64,000 nt of DNA. Origin: Rhyacophila brunnea. Lineage: Eukaryota > Arthropoda > Insecta > Trichoptera > Rhyacophilidae. Positions 12,166 through 24,200 of the stretch are shown here, one piece after another. The notes under the pieces are model-generated. The model worked only from the letters and a program-made list of their open reading frames with translations, made no database searches and was not told the origin of the DNA. Location of the stretch: positions 434,001 through 498,000 of the forward strand of contig JAGYXB010000442.1 in the NCBI GenBank assembly GCA_022495005.1, in the 5' to 3' direction. The translations under genes and the position numbers were made by a program. Each line of letters opens with the position of its first letter. The first letter of the stretch is position 1.

Positions 12166-12785
12166 ATATATTTTATATTGCACTTCAATTGGCCTAGTTT
12201 ACAGAGCAGTCGTTTTTTTTAAGTCATGGGTAATAGTTATTTGACGTAAGTTTCAAATATAATTATTACAAGGGATTTTTATGTGTATTTTTATTTATAT
12301 AGAATATTCTAAGACAAAGACTTGATGAAAATATGTTTTCCATTCCATGTCCATTGAAAATGTATATTTTTATATGTGGAGGCAGTTTTGGGTTGGTTCC
12401 CAGGCGGCAACCTCTATTAGCACGGCCCTGAATTATATTCCAACCGAATTAATTTTCGACTAAAAACTAATTTTGTAGAATTTACTGTTATTAATAATAT
12501 GTATTATAATTTTATAAAATGAAATTCTATCAAGTTCTGTGTCGTTTTTCCAAATTAAATTACACTAAGATATTTAAAAAAATCCAATTGCATTTTCACC
12601 ATAGAATGTGTTGTTGAATTAAAATTTATTAGGTAGCTTTTTCATGAAAATTAATACAAAATGATAAGCAAACATTATTTTTAATAATTGTTCATAGTTT
12701 TATTTCTTATGCAGATCAATATTTTAATTCTAAAACTTAAAGAACCATGCTTACATTCCTACAAAAACTAACATAATACAATAAT
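12166..12785. other. AT-rich DNA, no gene recognised
   Basis: No exon or transposon end is seen. A GC-richer patch near 12375-12430 (GGTTGGTTCCCAGGCGGCAA) may be a remnant of a transposon terminus, but there is no partner end. Confidence 0.4.
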
Positions 12786-12925
12786 AATAAACACTCACCA
12801 GAAAAAATCTTTTTTTTTAATACGACTTCCGACAGGATATGAACCTGTAACCACTGGATTCGCTCCAATATGCTTTCACCAAAACGGGCGTCCTATCACG
12901 ATGAAACTTTTTTCATGAAATGATT
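12786..12925 (-). repeat. tRNA-derived SINE, family A
   Basis: On the minus strand a tRNA-like head reads GCCCGTTTTGGTGAAAGCAT and later GGTTCATATCCTGTCGG (a box-B-like core), followed by a T/A-rich segment and GATTTTTTCTGGTGAG. The head matches those at about 44193 and 32790. A body-like segment of the same family, on the plus strand, is at about 12980-13115. Confidence 0.65.
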
Positions 12926-12979
12926 ATCAAATTCTGTTACATTATTTTATTGAACATACATAATTTTGAAAACATCTCA

Positions 12980-13115
12980 GATATTATATTATAGACTTAC
13001 TAGAAAAAATCTTGTCCCGTCGGGCGTCGTATGAAAAAATATGTTCAATATAAAGAATGTCACATTCTCAGATCTTGTGAATTATTCGATGAATAAAAGA
13101 AATAGTTTATAAAAT
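12980..13115 (+). repeat. SINE family A, 3' body copy
   Basis: It contains GAAAAAATCTTGTCCCGTCG, then GGGCGTCGTATG, a TGTTCAATATAAAGAATGT segment and finally CTTGTGAATTATTCGATGAA before AAAGAAATAGTTTA. The same order occurs at 44240-44400 on the plus strand and at 29290-29395 in reverse. The tRNA-like head is mostly missing here. Confidence 0.6.
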
Positions 13116-13548
13116 ATAATATAATTATCTATCTTCTAAGGCTAAGCAATGATTCTCTACCTACGCTTTCGTAGCTCACGTAGCGGCGTCAAACTTGGCG
13201 TAGAGGTGGCGTAGACATACAATAATTTTGCAGTTCATATTTATTTCAATTTTACAGATTCATTGTTTAATATTTATTTAGAAGTTGGTGAGAACTACTT
13301 ACAATACAAGCCTACCTAAATGAAAATATTATGCATATTATCTACTTTGGGAAACTTCTTTGTAGTGACATCTGTTTATTTTCACTGTAATAAAATTGTC
13401 GAGCAATGTTACGTTTTGTAAATACAATGTCTGAAAATAATGCTAACAGGTTCAATATTCCAACCACAATTTTATAAATTTAATGTTACACATTGTTAAT
13501 TTTGAATCATTATATTGATATAAATAAATTTAATTATGAGAACCGCTT

Positions 13549-16500
13549 TTAAGGCCAAACAATATTTTCTATCCACTCGACATAGTGTGAAACTCTGCTA
13601 TAAACACCGGGAGAATTTTTAAACCCACAAAACCTTCCAAAAGATGTCACTCCAACCAGTACGTAGAGTGGAAAAGTTTTATCACAATCGTGCTCCTGAA
13701 AAATGAACCAGTTTTAACAATAGAAAATTCCATATTAAAATGTATTAATACCAAAAATAGATACTTAAATATATTTAGTATGAAAATAGCTAGAAATAAT
13801 TTTGAAAAAATAGCATCTACTAAAAATAAATTTGCAAATAGATCGTACTACGGTTTACAGAGACATTTCACTTCATGATTACTCTCAAATCAAATTTAAT
13901 AATGCCCTAGAAAACCATTATCAGACCCATACTGTTCTAATGAAATCTCGTACCACATCCAGATTTGTTCCGATTTATTACGAGGCGGAACTATGTGCGT
14001 GAGGCGTCTGTAGTTTTTTAAGTCTGGGAATGTCTCTGGAGCAGTTACACAAGACTAAGGTCACCACGAACTGAGTTTCCCGATTATAATTCTTTAAAAT
14101 GCTTGTAAAAATGATTGTTAAAAATGTCTGTTAAAACGCTTGTTGCCTTAAAATGATTAGAGTGAAAACCAAAACAAATGATGAAAAAACTGAAAAATTA
14201 AATTAAATATAAAAAAGCACCGACTAAATTGACTAAAAGAAGAACGGAGCGACTAAATAAAGGTATTTTATACTGTGTATAAAGAGGCACAGCATCCATA
14301 TGTGGAAAGCATTGGGGTAGATTAGGACTGACTGAGGAGAATTGGGATGTTTTCTAAATGCGATTAACACCCACACTGGGTTGTAATTCTAATGAAGATT
14401 TGATATTGAAGTGTAAAATAAATATCTTTTACCTACACTGTATAATAGTAGCTAAGGGTGGAGGTGCAGTGGCGCACCCGGGGGGGGCAAGGAGCCCTGC
14501 CCCCCCCCCCCAAACATGAAAATTATCAGAATGATTTTAAACATTGAAATTAAAAGGCAATAAACTATACCTTGGGCTTAGACAAATAAAAACACGGCAA
14601 AAAAAAGATTTGTAATTATTCTCCAGCACCCTTTTTAGAACCCTTAATTTGAACTAAAACACAATTTGAAAAACATTAATGTTAATATTCACACTGCCTT
14701 TAATCTTAGCGGTAGGTAGGTGGCCCGCCAAATATCCTAGACTGAGGGCCCGTCTCAGGATGTGGGGGCCATGGTGTAGGTACACCGAGTACAATAGACA
14801 AAAGACCGATAAACGAAAAATTAGGCTGTGTTTTGTTGAATAGGTTTGTGTATAAGTTAAATGCAATAATACTTTTTTTGACCATTTTCAATTCATATTT
14901 TGGAACCTCAATAAAAAAACCAAAAATTGACGATAAACATTCGACAATTTTTTTTTCAGTGGAATTTTTTTTCAATGGAATTCGGCATAAATGTTATAGC
15001 TCTCTAAACCAAGCGGGTAACACAGCCGATATTATTTGAGTAATGTTTTAGCATACTAGGCGCACATGCCCAGCATGGTCGCTGTTAGTCACTTCCAATC
15101 CGCCAGTTGCTGATGACACGCTCAACGGTTACCCCCACTATGCCTCCAATTTAATAAAAACTAGGAAAAACTGTAAAAATATACAGCCATGTATTGTGAA
15201 AATATGTAAAAATAATTATATGAAGAAGAAAAAGAGCCTATGGGACTAATTTATATTCCCCTCCTTGGGCCCCCCAATATTAAATCCTGAGTGCGCCACT
15301 GTGGAGGTGGGTTGTTAAGATCCGCCATAAATAGCCATAATAGGTAGGTAGGTACCTTTGGTAAAAGTTGTAATGGTCCTCCAGAATCACCTTGACAAGT
15401 GTCTTTACCACCATTATCTAAATCGCCAGCGCATATTTGACTTGGAAGAATACCCTTCCGTAGTAAAAATCCCTTTCGTATCATACTCTAAAAACCACAA
15501 AATAATATTAACAAAATAAACAGAATAAATATTTTATATTAAACGATTTTCACGGCACAGTCAGATAAGTGGGGTTAATGTTTTGTTAATTCTTAAATTC
15601 AATATATGTACAATAACTCTAATAATCTCTTTTTATTTGAATATATTGGTTGACCTGTCAATAGATTAAGTATTAATATATAAACTAAGAGCAATATAAA
15701 ATTATGTGGATGTAGATGTAATCACCATTAAAAGGATTTCAAGTTAAACACATTTATATTTTTCTAAAAATCAATGTTTTTTAAAGTAAATATAAAAAAT
15801 ATTAAAACGATGAATTAGTCAAAAATCTAAACGTTACAAAATTGAAAACTTAATAAACTAAATTTTAATAATAAATATGGCCATAAAATATAATGTAATA
15901 ATAAGATGTGACCCTGCACAAAATTCACATTTTTTTCAATTATTGTAAGTTTAACTTAGAATTCTTTTCAATGTTTTCAGATACATATTTATTAATCAAT
16001 ACAGTTGAAATTGTAAATGATTATCAAAAAAATTTCTCAAATTGCAAGCTTCGTATTTTTCTGCTAGGTGCCTCTGCTGGCATCCCCCCCCCCCTTAAAT
16101 GAGGTGCAAGTATAATGTTACTAGAGACATCTAGTGACAGATTTACGAAACCTCGCAATTAAAAAATAATAATTACTAAATTTCCTTCAAATGTGTATTA
16201 ACCAATTCGCAAGCAAAACTGATATCATAACCGAAAGAATAAACTTGCAAATTATAAGTAAAAATAATCATTAACACTGATCAGATAATTCCTTAGCATG
16301 CTTAATGGTTAAATTAATGATACATCGACGACCTTATAGAAGTAAGTTTTATTGAATTTCAAATTTTAAAAACGTCGATTTTTATAAAATAAATATTGAG
16401 AGATTTTTTCCTCTTGTATATATTTACACCAAAATGAGTTTTTAAAAAAATTACGTATTATTTTCGGCATAGTTTAGTAACTAATATAGTAATTGAGTTT

Positions 16501-19500
16501 CCAATTAATAGTTTCATTCATATAAGTGTCATAGAATAATTAAAAATAACACATATCCGTACTAAATCATAATAAATATTTTTTTTAATTAGTTTATATG
16601 ATGTCCTCAAAAATATTCATATTACAATGATTATAAGGTGAAAAATAATTTTTGGAGAATACAGTTTTTATGAAGATGTTGAATAGTAAAGTATACACTT
16701 ACCCTTAGGGTTTTATTACATTGTTTTGGTGATATAATATCCAATTCTACTTGCATCATTGTCAGACTCCCTTTTTTGCTGTCTGCAAACATAAATATAA
16801 ATATGATGGCAATAAGAACATAAAAATGCACATTGTGACCAGTCCTACAGATAGAGAGGATAATGAATGACCTAGGGCAGTAGTTTAAATTATATATGTA
16901 AGTGCACTGCTTATTAACTTAATCTTTAGTTGAAGATTTAAGTCTTAATTAAAATTAAACTATATGTACACTGAATAAAACTTGATAGCATACGTAATAA
17001 TGATCTTATGTATTGATAACGAATTAAATTGTAAGTAAGGTAACCATAAAATTAAATCATGACAATGATTAACGAACACTCAATGTGAATAATGGTCTTG
17101 CATATCCTTGGAAAGTTTGTATGTTGTTTTTAATTTTAAGCACGATTCCAGCCTGATTCCAGGTTCTCATCAATAAGACGACTTCTCAATTTATTCTTGA
17201 TTTCCTCTCTAGAAATCTCTTTACTAACCACAAAACTTGCTATATTAACATTATTGGAAGATTGTATTCAGCAATTAAATACAGAACTTGATTTTTCTCG
17301 ACTCTTCTAAAGTTCCTCAACTGCTTTCTTCTTTGCATCACCGACAGAATATTTATTGCGAAATGGCGCGTGTTTAGTTGTAAAGTGTCTCTCTAAATTT
17401 GAATGCGTCAATTTTTCCCGACAAATAATACAGGTCGGTAGGCCATTTAAGTTTTGAATAAACGCGAAAGTCTCGGTCCATTCAACTTTAAATTCACGGT
17501 TTTCGTCTTCCGTTTTTCTTTGCTTCTTCTTTATAGCCATGTCAAATAGGGCAGGGGGCATTTGTGGCAGAGTCGCAGTCAAGAGGCCAAAGAGGCTCGC
17601 TGGCTCGCGAGTCGCGGTTTGCCGACCTCTGACGTAGGGCCTAGACAATGGTACCTCGAAATTAAAATAAATATCTACCCTTAGTTAAAATCAAGGGCTA
17701 GGTTAGTATCAAATAGAAAAAATATGAAATATTATCTGTTCAAGGCGTAATGGTTAACAATTATTAAGGTTTTCAAAACAAAACATATTAATTATATTAT
17801 TAAAAAAAAATTATTGACCCATAAAATAAAAATTATAAAATTGTGTTTACCGAATGCAGTTTTTCCAAATCCAGATGCGACAGCTTTATTAAAAATTATT
17901 TGATCAGCATCAAGGCAAGCGATTGATATTGGTCCAGACAAGTCGATAGAATTGTCCATTTTCATCAGGCCAATATCGTTATATCTAAAGAAAACGATTT
18001 ATAAAATAATTAATTAATCATCTGCTGCAAAATTCATGTTGTTTTTCAATGTACTTATGTACGATTATGAGCAAGGATCGGATGTGTTAGGATTATTAGT
18101 TAGATGAATGCTAACAACCATTTCTCGTACAAAAAAGTAGAGGCCCATAACATATTCCTTGTAGGAGTGAACATGCTAATTTACTTTTAGATATGATAGA
18201 CATCATTTGCCATCGATTCACTGTTAGGTGGTCTCCCCTATCTCTTTTTGTGAACTTGGTTAGTTCGTCGATCTAGTGGCAATCATTTTAATATGTAAGA
18301 ATATACAATACTACACAATTTCTGTAAGATTATATTTTATGTATAGCCTCTTTACCAGTTTGACAGTTACAGCATTACAGTGTTAATATAATGAACATAC
18401 AGCGTATTCTTTTATTGTGAGTGCCAATGTAATGGGCATTTACAATGTAGATCGTAAACAGATAAAATAATAAATATGTTATGTGATGATATTCCAGACG
18501 AGGTTTATAATTATTTGTTGATAATAAGTTTACAAATACATTAAGATGTGTGAGGAAGGTAGATATACAAGGTTGTCTTAGAAATATTTTTATCTTCTTC
18601 TTCGGCCACATCCGCCCCTCAGTTGGAGCATATGGACACCATGAGGCGCCTCCAAGAAACCCTGTCGCTTGCCAGTCTCCTTGCATCGAGTGATACCATA
18701 AATAAGTAAATATATATTATCTAACTTGGCTGGAGGCAAGTAGTCAGGATGCTTGATATGTTTAATCAGATTTCTCTCTTGAATAATATCTTCTTGTTCT
18801 TCGTTTTCGAATGTCGTGGTTCCTAGAAGCACTTTCTTAGGACGACCTCTGTAAAAAATAAAAAAAAAATAAACTATACCCATTCCCTGAGGACTTTTTA
18901 ATTAATATTTAATTACCACATTTAAATAGCATGCTAATTATATATAATGGCTTCCTGATGGGCAACGCACCAGTTGCGTTGGACGCAGTAAATGGCAGTG
19001 AAAACGAACCCATTCAATAAATGAATGAAAAGTACAACGGGAGTGTTTCTGAAAATTATTAGCATTGTGTGGATGCTTCATCAACTTATTTGAGTAGATT
19101 TTGCTGTATACGTTTTATTTACCGTGCTATAGAACTATTAATAGATACGTAGGTATATTATAATAATATCTAATGAATATGTTTTATTTCAATAGCTCAT
19201 AGATTAAGTTAAGACAAAAAATTCCAAGAAAATAGAGAATGTTGTGAAATACACCAGATTATTGTAAATTATTCACAATATTGATATTTGTATCAGTAGC
19301 TTGATTGAGCCATTGTTCCTACTAGAAATTAATATAGTTTTAAACAACTCACGTTCTTGGATCATTCAGACAATGTGCTGCAGAAATGATCCACCATGGA
19401 GAGATTAGAGATCCACCGCAATTCCACTTAATTTCTGACTCATCATTTAATTGAAATCCTATCAATGCCTAATAACAAAATAATATAATTTAGGTAGACA

Positions 19501-22262
19501 ATAATAACATTGTTTATGATTTTGGTTCTGTTTCTTATAATTAATAATATGTATTCAATGAAGATAACAATAATTATGTTTGATAATAGAATTGCAGCAT
19601 ATTACAATATAAAGCTTTAGTTATTGCATTACAAATAATTACCATATGTGGGAATTCCAAAAGGTCGGCAGGAACTCTTTCTTTTGAACCATAAAGAAGT
19701 CTTTTACATTCTATTTTTTTAATTCCACTTTTTCTGCATTCTATTATAAAACATAAAAAAAAATACGATAGTAGTTATTAATCAAAATGTTCGATGTATG
19801 TGAAAAATCAGACCATCAAAATCTACACATTTTCGAACTCATTTAAAGTTCAAGCAAGTAAACGTTGATAGTTTAGTGGAAATATTTTTATTTCTGCTGC
19901 ACTAATTAAATAAGTATGCGTGTTATAAATGGCAGTTAAATTACCTATAAGGCAGATGTTTATTTCAATTGTCCGTTTAATATGACATATAACGATATAA
20001 TAATAAAATATAACGGGCATTAAATATTTTATGTGTACATATACCTTAAATCAGTGGTCCCCAAACTTTTTATCGCCGCGGACCGGTCAGCGTTTGATAA
20101 TTGTACTGCGGCCCGCTGACGGGGGGACGTTGATTGTTTATATTTTAGATTGTTTTGATTTAATAATTTTAATTTAATTGTATTTAAACATACCTTCAAA
20201 ATAAAATTCAGTTACACCAAAAAATGAATGTAAAGTGATTTAACATTTTAACTCACTAGAACGTTAAATCAATCTGAGCTTGTTTCTTTGCAACGAGATG
20301 GATCTATTTGGGGGTAATAGGAGGTAATGACACCCAAAATATAAAGAAAATAATTTAATGATCTTTGGGCGGCACGGTACCATTTGATCCACGGACCGGG
20401 GGTTGAGGACCAATGCCTTAAATTATGTAAGGTTAAAAATGAACGGAAGTGATAACATCCCGTATATTTTAAGTCGACATTTTGTTGAGGGATGTCACTA
20501 CAAACGTTGCTCAAAGAGATGATCTTGTAGTGAGATGTGAAAGCAAATGTGATTTAAAATAGGTATATTGAAAGCTTGAAAATATTAAAATGTCAGATAG
20601 AGGTCAGTGTAGGTTGGAAACATTCTATAAAAAAAAATCTGAGGAACGATTATATTTTAAACCTTTTTGAATTTCGTTTTCATGTCTGAATCGGATAATA
20701 ATAGTACATTTAAGTCGATTACTAAATGACGGGGGGACATGCTCGTCGAAGGTCAAAATTGAGTTTTTATTGTATTTTCAAACCATGATCCTGGACACTC
20801 CTTAAACGTTGTAGATAATCTATTTATATAATTTTGAAGCCTTATTATCCTTTATAGTTATTTTACACATTTGATGACTGCATGAAGTATTTTTGTTACA
20901 TAAAATAGTATTCTTTTAAACCTCTCGCTCTAATGTTTTAGAATATAGTCATATTTCGGTACATAACTGTGCAGTGGTGTTAAGATTTTTTACATTTATT
21001 AATTTTTAAACGCATTTATAAAACCATTAGTATAATTTATTACGAGATAATTTTTGTAAAATATTCACGATAAAAAAATTATTTTGATAATCTCTGTGAT
21101 CCCAAATTTGACAAGAATTAGGCATTTTATTATTCAAAAAATCGGCAAAATTAACACATTTCAAGATAATTCTAAAGATACTTATTATAAGCTATGTCTT
21201 TGACCATTCAAGTGTGATAAACGTCTTACGAATAATGATTGCTTTATAATAATTATTGACCTAAGAATAAGGTAGTGTTTTTTTGAAATACGCCATTTCT
21301 TTTGTCATTCCCTAGTGGTTAAGCTACAACATACGGCCGTAGCCATAAAATGACAAACTATAATTAAAGTAGGGAGTAAAATTATGTTAACGCGCGTGTT
21401 TGAACATGTACCTAACCGAATTTTTTTTTATTTTTTTTTAAACGGTACATGTTCAAACGCGCGCGTCAATATCATTTTACTCCCTACTTCAATTATAGTT
21501 TGTCAATTTATGGCTACAGCCGTATGTTGTAGCTTAACCACTAGAGAATGACAAAAGAAATGGCGTATTTCAAAAAAACACTACCTTATTCTTAGGTCAA
21601 TAATTATTATAAATCAATCATTATTCATAAGATGTTTATCACAATTGAATGATCAAAGACATAGCTTATAACAGGTATCTTTAGAATTATCTTCAAATGT
21701 GTTAATCTTGCCGATTTTTTGAATAATAAAATGCCTAATTCTTGTCAAATTTGGGATCACAGAAGTTATCAATATAATTTTGTATCGTGAATATTTTACA
21801 AAAATTATCTCGTAATAAATTATACTAATGGTTTTATAAATGCGTTTAAAAATTAATAAATGTAAAAATCTTAACACCACTGCACAGTTATGTACCGAAA
21901 TATGACTATATTCTAAAACATTAGAGCGAGAGGTTTAAAAGAATACTATTTTATGTAACAAAAATACTTTATGCAGTCATCAAATGTTTAAAATAACTAT
22001 AAAGGATAATAAGGCTTCAAAATTATATAAATAGATTATCTACAACGTTTAAGGAGTGTCCAGGATCATGGTTTGAAAATACAATAAAAACTCAATTTTG
22101 ACCTTCGACGAGCATGTCCCCCCTTAAGGCAGTAATAACATAACATAAGTTTACTCCCTTACCTTCTTTTGCTCTGTCGCCTACGACTTCAAAAGACATA
22201 TTCACACTATTCAATATAATTAAAACAGTAACGAATGAAATAAAATGAATCTTATGATTCAT
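13549..22262 (-). CDS. Secreted trypsin-like serine protease (8 exons, 309 aa)
   Basis: Exons on the minus strand are 22262-22163, 19740-19643, 19468-19353, 18848-18726, 17984-17851, 16782-16703, 15487-15356 and 13695-13549. All introns are GT-AG, all phases agree, and the sum is 930 nt including the stop. The product starts with a signal peptide ([20 protein letters not shown]). An S1 chymotrypsin-fold domain follows with catalytic His98 (SAAHC), Asp149 (YNDIGLMK) and Ser252 (GDSGGP). Asp246, six residues before the Ser, predicts cleavage after Lys/Arg. EFPHMALIGF is typical of the Snake/clip-protease group, but no full clip domain precedes it, only two cysteines at 35 and 45. The usual IVGG activation sequence is absent; KR followed by LLYG (46-51) is the likeliest site. 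Introns hold many transposons. The physiological substrate cannot be inferred. Confidence 0.9.
14467..15301. mobile_element. hAT-type non-autonomous element (835 bp) in protease intron 7
   Basis: It begins CAGTGGCGCACCCGGGGG and ends AGTGCGCCACTG, so about 11 bases of the termini are inverted copies. It is flanked by a perfect 8-bp target duplication TGGAGGTG (14459-14466 and 15302-15309). There is no transposase. Within it, 14713-14772 resembles the right end of the element at 30853-31220, suggesting nesting. Its right duplication lies under 50 bp from the exon that carries the catalytic Ser. Confidence 0.88.
17130..17631 (-). pseudogene. Truncated hAT transposase with BED-like zinc finger
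   Basis: The right end (17631 inward, minus strand) reads CAGAGGTCGGCAAACCGCGA, a classic hAT terminus. Downstream the minus frame gives a KRKxxxENR-type start ([17 protein letters not shown]) and then a BED-like C2HC finger (CIICREKL, later HFTTKH). This is the N-terminus of ZBED/GTF2IRD2-like hAT transposases. Beyond 17307 the homology continues in another frame ([14 protein letters not shown] region) to about 17130 and is then lost. It lies in intron 5 of the protease. No left terminus or target duplication was found. Confidence 0.8.
18592..18690 (-). repeat. LINE 3'-terminal scrap
   Basis: The minus strand reads [19 protein letters not shown] and ends GADVAEEED, the A-x-DR-x-x-WR pattern that closes many LINE proteins. 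It follows directly on protease exon 4 within intron 4. Confidence 0.5.
20052..20415. mobile_element. hAT-type MITE (364 bp) in protease intron 1
   Basis: The left end CAGTGGTCCCCAAACTTTTT is matched by the inverted right end (CATTGGTCCTCAACCCCCGG). Both carry a CGGACCGG-like subterminal motif. A perfect 8-bp target duplication CCTTAAAT flanks it (20044-20051 and 20416-20423). It has no coding capacity. Confidence 0.9.
20731..22123. mobile_element. TTAA-type foldback element, copy 1 (near-perfect hairpin)
   Basis: The left arm (20731-21412) and right arm (21444-22123) are almost exact inverted copies of about 680 bp. They enclose a 31-bp spacer made largely of T runs. Termini are GGGGGGACATGCTCGTCGAA and its complement. 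The right end is followed by TTAA, but the left flank reads AAATGAC, so one target site has changed. There is no real ORF. It sits inside protease intron 1 and ends 39 bases before the exon 1 boundary. Confidence 0.92.
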
Positions 22263-24196
22263 TGTCAAATTTTATTTAATATACTTATTAAATTATTTTT
22301 TTATAAATTTACCGATATAGGTATGTTTACTTCACTAATTAATCTATGATAGCCATACGCTTGGGAAAATCATACTACATAATATGTTATTTATATTTTC
22401 ATTCAGTAAAAACATGATAGCTATTCATAAATATACAAATCTACGCCGAAAACAAAATTAAGATAAAATAAGCATTTATGAGTAATGAAATTTACTTTTT
22501 TATTTCAAAGTTAAAAATGGCACAGTCAACTGGGAAAACTCTTACTAAGTGTAAACTAAACTAAACAAATTACTTTTTAAAACCAGCGTCATTATTTCTT
22601 TAGCTATGTTGGTTGCTGATTGGATACTATAATATAATGTACAAATACTTATCATTTTGAGGTGATTATTCTAATAGAGTAGAAAATAATATACACTGGT
22701 AAGTGGTTGGAGTATACTCAGAACAATGTTCTGACATTTATATTACAGGTATTTCACTGAATCAATTCCTGCAATAGTCATCATAAATACTATAATTATA
22801 CAACTATTATCTAAGGCGAGGTTAACGTTTTTAGCAACAAAAAAAAAAGAAAATAAGGATTTCAAGTCATACCCGTTTATGTTTTCTATAGACTATTCCT
22901 AAAATACGATGTACCTCTTAATAATATTGTTTTTTAATTGTGTTTATTTTTCAATTAAATAAAATCATTTTAATATTTATCGACCATATTGATCATATAA
23001 AATATTTAGTAAAATTTATTAAATTGCAGTTATTAGTATAAATAATATATTATTATCATATTCCAAATATACTCATTATAAAAATATATAAAATAATAAA
23101 AAACACTAACAGTAACCTTTTACATAAAACTATTTTTTTATATTTTTAAGACCATACCTATAAATTTGAACGACACTATAAGCAAGAGAAACGAATGTGT
23201 TAGGAAGCAGACACCTAGGTGTACGCGATGCGAATAGACGTTGCTAAACAGCTAATATGGAGATGGGCGGGGCACATTGCTCGCCGCAAGGACGGCCGCT
23301 GGACAAATGCCGTCATCCAGCGGTACCCAAGGGGCACGTAACGGCCACAGGGTTGCCCTAAAAGCCGCTGGATTGACGAACTGGTAAAGTTCGGCGTAAA
23401 TACGTGGCAGCGAACGACACAGGACCGAGAGAGTTGGAATAGGCTTGGGGAGGCCTTCGTCCAGCAGTGGATTGACCCCGGCTGATGATGATAAGCAATA
23501 TAAATGTACAATACACAATAAATTATAAAATATAAAATATAAACATTAGGTTTTCAATAAACATCTCCTTTGTTGAGTTACAAGAAAATAAAAAAACTTT
23601 TTTTGGCTCTCCTGTAAAGTTACACTTTTGTAGATAGTGTTGTTTGACACCCTTGAATACCCACGTATTTGTACAATTAATCTTTTACGAGGTATTTACC
23701 ACATATTTTTATATGTAGTTAAATACTAGTGATTTATAAATTATCAATGGTATCCGAGTCAACGCGAAATCTCTTCAAAATTTGTATACTTACTTATGAC
23801 TAAACCATTAATTGTAATTATAATAATATGATTTATTAATAAAATAAAATTAAATATATTATATTTCTCAACTTAGTGTTGAGAAGTATATTCTATATAA
23901 TATACAAAAATATGAAACACATATAAATATAAATCAGTGAATAAACTCACGAAAGAAAATTATATTGTATTAATTATTCTGTTATTAAGTAGGTACATAT
24001 TATTTTTATTTTACTTGTTCCAGAAACTTGTATATCATATCTATACGCTGTATCATGTACCTCTAAGATTATGAATATATTGTTTAATGATCACTAAAAA
24101 ATAAAATAATTATTGGACATTTGTTATATAGAAAAAAATTAGATACACTATATTGTGAATATAAATAATGATTGTTGAAATGTGCAAAGAGTTTAT
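22263..24196. other. AT-rich upstream region of the protease
   Basis: Apart from the LINE tail at 23228-23485 I see no gene. The sequence just upstream of the protease ATG has a TATAAAA on the minus strand at about 22305-22299. It is only 37 bases from the start codon and may be chance. Confidence 0.4.
23228..23485 (+). pseudogene. LINE reverse transcriptase C-terminal tail
   Basis: The frame reads WRWAGHIARRKDGRWTNAV, then CPKSRWIDELVK, TTQDRESWNRLGEAFVQQW and a stop at 23483-23485. This is the standard tail of arthropod LINE polyproteins (WAGHIAR, RW-D-L, DR-W--LGEA). An in-frame stop at 23340-23342 and the missing RT core show it is a dead 5'-truncated copy. Confidence 0.88.
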
Positions 24197-24200
24197 TTAA

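Noticed and set aside
21653..21880. 75-codon minus-strand ORF
   Set aside because: It lies in one arm of the foldback and is Ile/Lys/Tyr-rich translation of AT-rich DNA.
22299..22305. TATA box of the protease
   Set aside because: The TATAAAA lies only 37 bases before the ATG, leaving almost no leader, and such words are frequent in this AT-rich DNA.
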